A DNA stretch of 64,000 bases from Flavobacteriaceae bacterium. Lineage in GTDB: Bacteria > Bacteroidota > Bacteroidia > Flavobacteriales > Flavobacteriaceae. The notes below the pieces were generated by a model. It saw nothing but the letters and a program-made list of their open reading frames with translations. It was not told the DNA's origin and ran no database searches. Within the stretch, counting starts at the first letter, position 1, and each line of letters begins with the position of its first letter. A program made the translations under genes and the position numbers. Of the stretch, positions 50,227 to 62,200 are shown piece after piece. The DNA lies in the NCBI GenBank assembly GCA_021151665.1, contig JAGKWW010000019.1:18206-82205 (forward strand), in the 5' to 3' direction.

Positions 50227-53200
50227 ATGACTAAAAACTACAATTCGTCCGGCGATGGCTATATGCTATTGGAGACGTTACAACAAGACACGGGGTCCAG
50301 CCGAACATGGTACGGGCCGCCGTTGGGGAAAACATTTACCCGATGGATGTTGTCGCTTGCACTTATTTTTATAGCGGGAGCGAATGCATTGTACGGGCAA
50401 ACTGCGGCGAATTATAGCTTTGCAGTTTCTTCGGGAACTTATACCCCGATAACAACAGCTGGCGGAGCTACAACTCCGGCCACTACATTTGCCGATGATG
50501 TAAACCAGAATATAACTGGGTTAACGGCTTTCAATTATAATGGGACAAACTACACCAGTGCCCAGATGAATTCAAACGGAAGGCTAATATTATACACAAC
50601 CGCCCCTACTACGACGGGTACGTATACGCCACTTTCGACATCGATAACTAATGCGGCTTTGGTTATAGCTCCGTTCGGAGCTGACTTATATCCTTCAGGA
50701 GTTGCTACTTCGAGTTGGCTGTATCAGACTATCGGAAACGAAATCATTTTCCAATGGAATAATGTTTCAAGATATGCGAGTGCCACAACAACTGCGAATA
50801 ACAATGATATTCTGAACTTCCAGGTCCGGCTAAATACATCCACAGGTAGTATCAGTTTCGTCTATGGATCTTGCACAATAGGTGCTAACCCTACCGGACA
50901 ACCGCAGGTTGGTATCCGCGGAAGCTCTACAACATATTCTACAGATGTTAACAACTTGTATCTTAATATAACAGGTTCGCCAACAACTTGCGACTGGAGT
51001 AATGCAGTTACAGGTCAGTCAAATGCCAGTACTATGTACATTAATAGTACTAATGCCGGGGTTAAGCCGGCGTCAGGCCTTACCTATACATGGAGTAAGT
51101 CAACGGCGCAAGCTCCTGTAAGAACTTATTCAGCTACTTCGTCTATTACTTCATCAGGAGCGACAGTCTCATGGACGGCTCCTACCGGAGCCACAACTTA
51201 CAATGTACAATACCGTACCGTAGGTTCATGCTCATGGACAAACTGGAGCGGAAACCCGGTTACAGGTGCTTCCGTAACTCTGAGTGGGCTAACACCTTCA
51301 ACTACCTACCAGGTTAGGGTTCAGGCTGTAAATGGCTCAGCTGTTTCTCCGTATTCTCATATTCCTAACTCCGCAGGAACCGGCGACGGATATGTTGCTG
51401 CCGGTACGTTTAGTACAACTTCGGCTTCACCAACTCTTACAGCAGGAACGTTAACGGCATTTGGAAATGTATGTGTCAATGCAACTTCAACAGCCAACTC
51501 GTTTACCCTTTCCGGTATTAACCTTACAGGAAACGTTACTGTAAATGCTCTTTCAGGTTATACGTATTCTACAACTTCCGGCGGTACATACACCTCAACA
51601 CTTACACTAACTCCAACCTCAGGAAGTATCAGTCAGACGGTTTTTGTAAAACTTTCGCCCGTTGCAGTTACTTCATACAGCGGCAGTATTTCAATTAGTG
51701 GAGGTGGTGCAACATCTATAAATGTTGCTGCTTCGGGCTCTGGTGTAAACACCGCGCCTACTTTGTCGGCAAATGGGACTGCGGGTTCACTTACAAATAC
51801 TGGCGCTACCATAACGGGTACAACAATCAGTAACATAGGATGTAGTAGTGTAACTGCATATGGTATTGAGTACAGCACAACTTCCGGATTTGCGGCAGGT
51901 ACGGGCACAGCGGTGGCCGGAACCGGCTTTAGTGGATCAAATGGAGGAACTTTTTCAACCACCCTTTCTGGCCTGTCAGCAAATACTACGTACTATTATC
52001 GTGGGTATGCCACCAATAGTGGAGGTACGACTTACTATACTACAAGCACCGGCAGTTTTGTTACGCCTTGTAACGCTGTCAGCCTGACGTATACTCAGGG
52101 CTTTAATGCCTTAACGGCTCCCTCGTGCTTTACCACATTTATTTTGCCATCCGGCACAGAAACAGCTACTGCTACACAGGGATCTACTAAAATATCTTAT
52201 GTTGCCAGCGGCACTAATCCAACTACATCTCCGAGCGAAGGTGCTAATATGGTATTATACAATTCTTATACCACCAGTACAGACAGCGGAGGTGAAGAAC
52301 GTCTTATCCTGCCACCGTTTAATACTACCGGTTCGAGCAGCGTGGATGTTCAATTTGACTGGAGGAATGATAATAATAGTTCCTATAGTACCGGTGCTTA
52401 TCTTAATGAAGGAGTTCAGGTACAGTATTCTTTAGACGGTACTACATGGGCAAATGCGGGGTCACTTATAGCCCGTCACGATGCCACACTTACTGCAGGC
52501 ACTGCGCAATGGAACCAAAAAACTGTATCTATTGCGGCTATTGGAAATAAAGCATTGGTATACATAGCGCTAAAATTCCATTCGTCCTATGGTGATAACA
52601 TGTATCTTGACAACCTTGTTGTTGCGCCGAGTCCTAGTTGTTATGTTCCAACTAACCTTGTTGCTACGTCAAACCCGAACCTAAGTGCAAATGTCAGTTG
52701 GTCGGCACCGTCAAGCGGCCCCGTTCCATCAGGTTATGAGTATGCTGTCAGTACATCAGCTACCCCTCCCGCTTCGGGTACTGCAGTTACAGGCACTTCA
52801 GCTGCATCAGCTGCAGGTACAGTAACGATCAATCAGACTCAATACCTTCACGTTCGCAGTAATTGCGGTACCAACGGTTATAGTTCATGGGCTACCACAT
52901 CTTTTGCGGGAGCACAGGTGACGGCAATAGCTTCGGGTGACTTCGCAACAAGTACTAACTGGAACGATGGTGTAGGACCTGTTTGCGGGCAATCAGTAGT
53001 GATACCTAATGGCATCTCTATGACGATGGCGTCGGGATCAGCTTCAGTTGCTGGTCTAACGATACAAAGTGGAGGATCACTTGACATAAGTGCCAGCGGG
53101 ACAGTAACTGTAGGCTGTACAAATAATAACAGCACCGTATCAAATAGTGGTACGCTCTCGGTATCGGGCGGTTCATTAACGGTGAACGGTAATATTTTCA

Positions 53201-56200
53201 ACGCTACAGGAAGTACGTTCAGCCAAAGCGGTGGTACCATCACTATAGATGGTAACAATAATGGATCAACAACCGGATCTGTCGCTTCCGGAACGCCTTT
53301 ACTAGGTTTTGGAACAAGCAGTGCGTCATTTGCAACGGGTACTATATCGCTTACGGGAGGTACCCTTACAATAGTAGATCCTCACACCGCGTCTACAAAT
53401 ACTAACGCTTATGCATTGTATGCATACCTTTCTACGAATCAGAACTTTAATGCAGCGGCAACTCACACCCTGAATTTTGGTGATGGTATTTCTACACAGT
53501 CCGGAAATAACGCAAGCGGCTTCTACTGGAATGGCTATGCATCTGTCTCTGCCAGGCTTAATCTGGGTACTGTTGTGATAAACAACCCGTCAGGAACTAA
53601 CAGAATTGTGACCCAAACAGGCACAAACGCTATAAATGGTAACTTTACAGTGACTTCAGGCACTTATGATCAGGGAACTAACAGCCTTAGTATCGGCGGT
53701 AACGTTTCTGTGGCAAATGGTGCAACCTGGTTTACCGGAACTGCGTCTGGAGGTACAGTTATTTTCGGCAGTACTGCAGGCCTTACGTCAAATCTTCAGA
53801 CAGTTGCGCAGAGCATTGCAGTAACCGGCACCGGTGCTATAAAAACTTCGGCGGGTACAAGCAATTTTTATAATGTGAGTTTCCAGAATAGTTCTTCCGG
53901 AGGTATCCTTATAAATGACCTTAACCAGGCGTCGGGTAATACACAAGTGGCTGCCAATGCCTTGAATAGTATTACCTTTAACAGTAAAGTGTCAACGAAT
54001 GGTGGCAAAGCGCTATTATATGGTACTTCAACAGCTCGTGGTACCGGCTCTCTTACAATTTCAAGTGGGGGTATGGCACCTGGAAGTGCCTTTGCTATAG
54101 GCACGACAGCAGCTCAGTCAGGTAGTACAATTAGTGCCAACTCGATCCCTGCCACCACGGCTCAATATCCGCTTATCGATGGATCAGGCAACGCCCGCCA
54201 TGCTTGGGTGCAAAGGGCTGCGCCGACCGCAACGGGTATAATATCGGTTACCTATACCGATGTATCGGGTGTTGAAGACGTATCTATTACAGATGGTGCG
54301 TATACCGTTGATAAACGCACAAAAGGCAAGTGGACTGTAAGTACTCTTGGGACTACGCCTTCTGCTACAACGTTCAATCTTGCGTTATCGGCGCCAAATG
54401 TATTTAGCAATAGCGTAATCGCTTCTGCTAACGCCCGCATTGTAACGGCGTCATCTGTACTTGGATCCCATCAGGCGGGTACTACACTGCCTCATGCGCA
54501 GCGCACAGGACTCACCTTGGCCCAACTTACCGGTAACGATTATTATGTAGGTATTAATTCTGCGGAGCTTATCTTCCAATCCGTTGCCACAGGTAACTGG
54601 AACGATGGCGCAACCTGGAATAAAGGAACAGTGCCAACTTCTTCTGATGTTGTTCAGATAATGTCAGGACATACAGTGACGGTAGATGGCAGTTATACCG
54701 CTTCCGCCTCAAGCCTAACCGTAAATTCGGGTGGCACGCTGGCAGTTTCAGCCAATACCCTTTCATTGGGAGTTCTTACAAACAGTGGTACTATAAATTT
54801 AACTGGTGGTACTACAAACGTAACGACTACTGTTACTAACAATAGCAGTGCAAACCTGAATCTTTCTTCCGGTACTTTAGCCGTTACTACAACTTTTAGT
54901 AATGCAGGTACGTTTACCGGAACTGGAGGTACACTTAATGTAACAGGCGGATCTACAACCGGTATTACCAACTCAGGTACATTTACAGTGAACGGGGTTA
55001 CTACGAACTTGGGTACTGTAGCCAATGTAAACGACAGGACTTTTAGTTCTACCGGTGGTACACTAACTATTACAACAGGTACTCTGAATATAAATGGTAA
55101 CATGAGTGTTTCTTCTGGAGCGTTTAACCATACAGGGGGTAATATTAATATTGACGGTAATGGTACCACTAATAGTGTGGCTTCCGGAACCTATCTTCTT
55201 AATGTAACCACCTCGAATGTTAACTGGACAGGAGGAACAACTACAATTGTAGACCCACACGCTTCGGGTAGCTATGCCTTCTATTACAGCGGCGGTACCG
55301 CAAGCAATATGACAACAGGAACGCATACGTTCCGTCTTGGTGATGGTGTTTCTACAACTACTGGCAGCACTACTTACGGGTTCTACCTTTACACTTGGGG
55401 AACTACAAGGTTCTCCTTCCGCAACCTGGAAGTTAATGGTGGTTCTGCAGCAGGAAGGTTTACGTATACAATATATGGATTTGGTATAAATGGTAACCTT
55501 ACAATTAACGCCAACAGCGAATACCGTGATGCCGCGACTACTACGTATGTAGCTGGTGACGTCATAAACAATGGTACATATACCAATACCGGTACGCTAT
55601 ATATGGGAACCTTTATTAGTGGAACTGCCGGTGCATCTACTGCTGCCCAGACCATCAGTGGTTCTGGTACATGGAGAAACTCGACCACTACTACGACAGC
55701 TAACTTAGCAGGTTTAACAGTAAATAATACTAATGCTGCGGGTGTTACACTTTCTGTACCACTTTCTGTTAGCGGTACCCTGACCCTTACTGCCGGTAAG
55801 GTTGTTACTACATCTGCAAACCTGCTTACCCTTGGTACTGCAACAGCTGCCGGTACTCTTTCGGGTGGTAGCACGACTGCTTATATTGACGGTCCTTTTG
55901 CCAGGACTTTTGCGGCAAGCAGGACAGCTTCAGGAACTTACTCTGTTGCAACATTGTTCCCTGTGGGCAAAGGTAGCTCTTACCTTCCAATATATGTAGA
56001 TCCATCAACTTCGGCTGGTGGAGCTGTAGGGATTAAAGGTGAAGCCTTTACATCAAACTCTGGCACAATGGGTACAAGCGTAACATCATTAGGTACCAAC
56101 AGGTGGGAAGCTCTCGCAACAAGTGGCGCTGCCAACCTTACTAATGCATACGTTCGCCTTGGTGATGCGGCCATCGCTAGTACCAGTAAGATATTGCAGG

Positions 56201-59200
56201 CATCATCTGCTGCTGGTTCTTACGAGGCACTTCCGTTGACTACTGTATATGCTGCGGCAACGCCAAATACACTTACAACTCAGAACGCTATCGATGCTGC
56301 TGGTTATTTGGGGTATTTATCTTACGGAAACCTTAACTCTTGTACCGCGCCTACCGCGCAGGCAACAGGGTTTACTGTAGCGGCGCTTACTACGACAACG
56401 GTTACAGCTTCTTATACCGCTGCGGCCGGCGGCGCATCACATTATCTGGTAGTTGCCTATCCTACTGGCAGCACGCCAACCGCGCCTGCCGATTACGCTA
56501 CACCAACTGCTGCCTCACTAGGTACTGGTGCGATCATACTTTATAATGGTACAGCATTAACATTTACTGGTAGTGGACTTACCGCCAATACAGGATATGA
56601 TGTTTACGTGTACTCATATAACAACAGCGGCTGCTACGGTCCGGTATTCAATACTACCGCTCCGCTTACGTCAACGTTCACAACGTGTACTGCCGCAACT
56701 GGAGCGCCAGGTACGCCAACTGTATCTTCGTTAAGTGATACTACATTAAATGTGGCTTGGACTGCATCTTCAACTGCAAGTGTGAATTACATACTTGAAG
56801 TCGCAACCAACAGTTCATTTACGTCATACGTATCAGGTTACAATAACGTAAACGTTGGAACAGCTCTTACAGCAAACCTTACCGGCCTTACACCAAATAC
56901 TCCATATTATGTAAGGGTTAGGGCTGCATTAGGTTCATGTTATAGCACCAACACCGCTTATCTTACAACAGCTACCATCTGTTCGACTGTCACCACGTTT
57001 ACCCAGAATTTCGATGCAAGCACTAGCCTGCCGTCTTGCTGGGTTAAAGTTGGAAGCACCGGTACTGCGAACGTGCAAACGTCTTCGAGCCAGTCGTCGC
57101 CAAACTGCCTTTACATGTATTCGTCATCTAGTTCAAGCAGGGCAGTCGTATCAATGCCACCTGTATCCAACGCCGGAGCTAATACGCATTGGCTGAAATT
57201 TAGCTACAGGGCTAACTTTACGGTGGGTGAAACAATCGAGGTTGGTTACCTTACCAATCCGATAGACCCTTCAACATTTGTTTCAGTTACCTCGGTAACC
57301 GCATCTGCATTAACCTATTTGTCGACAACTGTTGATTTGGGAACAACTCCCGGTGCTAATACTACAATAGCGTTCCGTACAGGAACAGCTACATATAGTG
57401 TGTTGATTGATGATGTTACATGGGAGGCCAAGCCGACATGTTACGTTCCTACAGGACTTACTTCATCGTCAGTTACAACAACAGGAGCCACGATTAGCTG
57501 GAGCGCGCCTGCAACGACTACTCCATCAGAGTATGATTATGAGGTGCGTCTTTCAGGTGCTGCCGGCAGTGGCTCATCCGGCCTTATTGCCTCTGGTACA
57601 GTAACAGCCCCTACTACTAGCCAAGCTATTACGGGCCTTACAGCAGGCACATCGTATTCTGTTTATGTACGCTCACACTGTAGCGGTTCTGATTACAGCA
57701 GTTGGACTGCCGCATATACGTTGAATACAGTATGTGTTGCTTATACAGTTCTGCCGCACGCGGAAGGTTTTAATTCAGCTTCTTTGCCAATATGTTGGAG
57801 TACAACAGGAACCGGAGGTATTTGGGGCACGTATGCTTCCAACGACAGTGCAGATTCACCGCGTTCGGGTGCGGGATTTGCCGGTATGAACTGGACGTCT
57901 TCAAATGACCAGGAGGCTTATTTGATTAGTCCTCTATACAACCTTACGGCAGATCCAAGGAATGCACGTATAAATGTATGGATACATAGGGATACATATG
58001 GATTAACAACTGATGTGTTGAACATTTCGATTAACAGCACACCGTCTTCAACCGGGGCTACTACTCTCCTAAGTATTCCGGTGTTATATTCTGCTGCCCC
58101 TGCAGTAGCATCAGAGGGATGGTATAATTATACGGTTGATGTTCCAACTTCATTTGTAACCGGAGGCAATTTCTATATCATCTTTAAAGGAAATGTCACT
58201 TCAAGCTATTCCTCATACAGTCCTGGTATTGATGATTATACTTTAGAGTATAAGCCTACCACAATTACAAGCTTTACACCAGCCACAGTTTGTTCTCAGG
58301 ACAGCCAGACTGTTACGCTTAATGGTGTCAACTTTAACAGCGCATCTGCGGTTAAGTTTAACGGTGTAAATGCGGCTTCTTATTCAGTGGTAAATAATAC
58401 TACAATTACGGCTGTTACTCCTCTGGGTGTTACAGCAGGTAATATTACGGTAACTACACCATTGAACACTGCTACCAGTGCAACATCACTTGCGGTTACA
58501 AATAATCCTACCGTTGCCGATATTACCGGCGGAGGAGTTGCAATTTGTACAGGTGGAACAGTTATGCTAAGCAGCGCTACAGGCGGTGGATCATGGTCCA
58601 GCTCTGATATCTCGATTGCGACGGTAGATTCATCGACCGGAGTTGTTACCGGGATTGCAGCTGGTACAGTTACTGTTACATATACAGTTACCACAAGTGG
58701 ATGTTCTGCATCAAAAACTACAACGGTTACTGTAAACCAGGCTCCTTCGATAGCTTCTTATACACTTTCTCAAACTGTTACTCCTGGAGGTAGCGCTTCT
58801 TATTCAGTAGTAGCTTCAGGTACAGGTTTGAGCTATCAATGGGAAATTTCTACAAATGGCGGTTCGAGCTTCAGTGCACTGTCTAACGACTCGACATATT
58901 CAGGAGTTGCGACTTCGACTCTTGCAATAAGCGGTATTGATTTTTCAATGAACGGATACAGATATCGGGTTGTGGTGTCAGGTGCTTCACCATGTGGCAC
59001 TGTTATTTCAAGCACCACAGGTTCTGTGCTTAATGTAAGTAACGTAGGCATCGCTGCGCATCCGCTTGACGTGTCGCTATGCAGCAACGGTTCCGGCCTT
59101 GCGCAGTTCAACGTTACAGGTACAGGTTCCGGCCTGACTTACGAATGGTTCGAGAATTCTGGTTCTGGATGGCATACTATTGCCGACGGTACTACTTCTG

Positions 59201-62200
59201 GTGTGACTTATAGTGGCCAAGGTACCGCATCTTTATCACTATCAGGTGTTGGAGTTTCCAATAATGGTTGGCAGTACTTTGTGACCCTGACAGACGAAAC
59301 ATCGGCTCAGGCGAACTCTAATCCGGCAACTCTTACAGTAAATCAGGTTGTTGCAATTGGCACTCAGCCATCTAATGGTACAGTATGTTCTACCGGCGGA
59401 ACCACTAACTTTGTTGTGGCAGCCACAGGAACAGGCTTAGGCTATCAGTGGCAATACGCTACAAGTGCCTCCGGCCCTTGGAGCAACGTAATGAATACTA
59501 CACCTGCCGGATTTACATATTCCGGTGCGACGACTGCTACACTTGCAGTAACTTCGCCAAGCGGATTATCGGCAGGAGCATATTATTATCAGGTAGTTGT
59601 TTCCGGTGCTTCACCGTGTGGTTCAGTTACATCCGGTGTTGCTTCGCTCACTATCAACGCACCGACTATTAGCACTCAGCCGTCTGCTACCTCAATTGTA
59701 GCGTCTGGAACCGCTTCTATGACAGTAGTTTCGTCAGCGCCGGGCGCCACCTATCAATGGCAATATTCAGCCAACGGAACTAGTGGCTGGGCATCTGTTG
59801 TAAACGGAACGCCTACAGCTATGACATATACAGGTGCAACTTCGGCTACGCTTTCGTTCGCCGCAGGTTCTTCAGTAGCTGCCGGGTCTCGTTACTATCG
59901 CGTTGTAGTGACATCTAATGGTTGTACGGTAACCTCGAATTCGGCTTTGTTGACAATTACGAATTACTGTTCAATTCCAACCGCCACTAGCACCGCTTCA
60001 TATTTAGATAGTTTTACTACATCAAATGGTATAGCTAACATTTCTAATACTTCATCTGGATTTAGCACTGGTGGCTACGGCGATTTTACTGCACAAGTAC
60101 TATCTCAGGTTCAGGGCCAGTCAGTTAGTTTTACCACATCCCTTGTCGGCACTACTGTCGGAGTGGCAATTTGGGTTGACTGGAATCGTGATGGATTGTT
60201 TACTAATGCTGATGAGAGAATGTACAATGCCGCTGATTATGTGTCAACAGCATCGGGGTCATTTACTGTGCCGTTAACAGCATTGAGTGGAACCACTAGG
60301 ATGAGGGTGGTAATAGATTATAATGCTACTAATCCAGTTGCATGTCCTTCATCAGGTGGCAGGCGAGAAGTGGAAGACTACACTTTCAATGTGATTCAAC
60401 TTAGTACGCCAGTAATAAGCAATTTTACGCCTGCGAACAGTTGCGCTACAACTAGTTTAATTACTATTACAGGAAGTAACTTTTATGGAGCATCACTAAA
60501 CATAGGTGGTACTCCAATCACACCGATTACCATCAACCCTGCCGGTACACAAATTACGGCTTCGGTAAATGCAGGTACATCTGGTGCGGTTGTTGTTGCT
60601 AATGCTGCAGGATCTGCAACCGGCAGTTCATTTATGGTAACAGCACCACCCGCTCTTACACTTAGCGCATCTACTGCGACACTTTGTGCAGGCGGATCAA
60701 GCAGTGCCATTACGGTAACTGCGGGTGTGAGCGACTATAATAGCTTTAACTGGCTTCCTACTACCGGCGTATCCGGCACAGCGGCAACAGGATTTACGTT
60801 TAACCCATCTGTTACAACAACGTATACTCTTACAGCGTCAAACGCCTCAGGATGTACAAGAACTGCAACAGTTGTCGTTACGGTAAACGCTTTGCCCTTA
60901 GTTTCATCTTCTTCGTCGTTGACTGCAGTGTGTAGCGGACAAGCGGTACAGCTTACGGGTTCAAGTATACCATCAGGTTCACCTACAGGATATTGTACTC
61001 CTGCGATGACGACAATTGCAGAAGGAGGCGATTTTATCGCAAACTTCACGTTCGCCGGAATTAATAATACCTCGGGAGACGGTAACGGAGCGACTGACCC
61101 TACTGAAACGGATTATACCTATTACAGCAACCTTACCGCTAACGTAACTGCAGGAACTTCTTATCCAGTGAGTCTTCAAGCCGGTGGAACAACCACTACG
61201 TACGCGCAGCAATTCAGAATATGGGTTGACATGAACCGTGATGGTGCATTCACAGCTTCAGAAAGTGTATTCGCAACAACAACATCTGTTTACGGAAGTA
61301 CATTAGCGACCGGTACAATCACCATCCCAACAAGCGCTCTTAGTGGTGTGACACGTATGAGGGTTGCGAGCAGATATTCATCTGTTCCTGGTACCGGAGC
61401 ATTCTGTACAGGAGAAAGCGCATGGGGTGAATATGAAGATTATAATATCAATATTACAGGCGGAATAAGCTCTGGTGTAGTGTCTTGGTCGTCTTCAAAT
61501 CCTTCAGATGTTCTTTACAGCGATGCTGGATTAACAACGGTTTACACAAGTGGTGCGGTGGCATACGTTAAGCCTACAGTTAACGCCTCGTATACTGCAT
61601 CTTCAGTTTCAAATGGTTGTACTGGATATGCAACGCCAATTAGCATCACAGTGAACGACAAAACCTGGACAGGTGCTGTAAGTACCAGTTGGAATGCTGC
61701 GGGTAACTGGTGCGGAAACCAAGTGCCAATGGCTACAGATAATGTTGTGATACCTGCCGTTACTAATCAGCCGGTTGTTTCGGGTAACATTACTGCTCTT
61801 GCATCAAGCATAAGCGTAGCTACAGGTGCATCGTTAACAGTTAATTCTGGTAACGTACTTAATGTAACCAACGGTGTTGCTGCAACAGGTACTGTAACGC
61901 TGCAAAACAATGCACACCTTGTACAAGGTTCGGCTGTTACAACTAACCCGAACACAGGAAGTATCATTGTGAAACGCAACAGCACGCCGCTTTACAGGCA
62001 GGACTATACTGCATGGTCATCTCCTGTGGCATCTCAGAACCTGTTGGCCTTCTCGCCAAACACGCTTGAAGCACGTTTCTATACGTTCAACACAGGTACA
62101 AATGCTTTCGCGGCTATCGCACCTGCTACTAACAGCTTCCAGGTTGGACGCGGTTACCTTATCCGTATGCCAAACGGCGCTTACGGAGCAGACGGAACTA

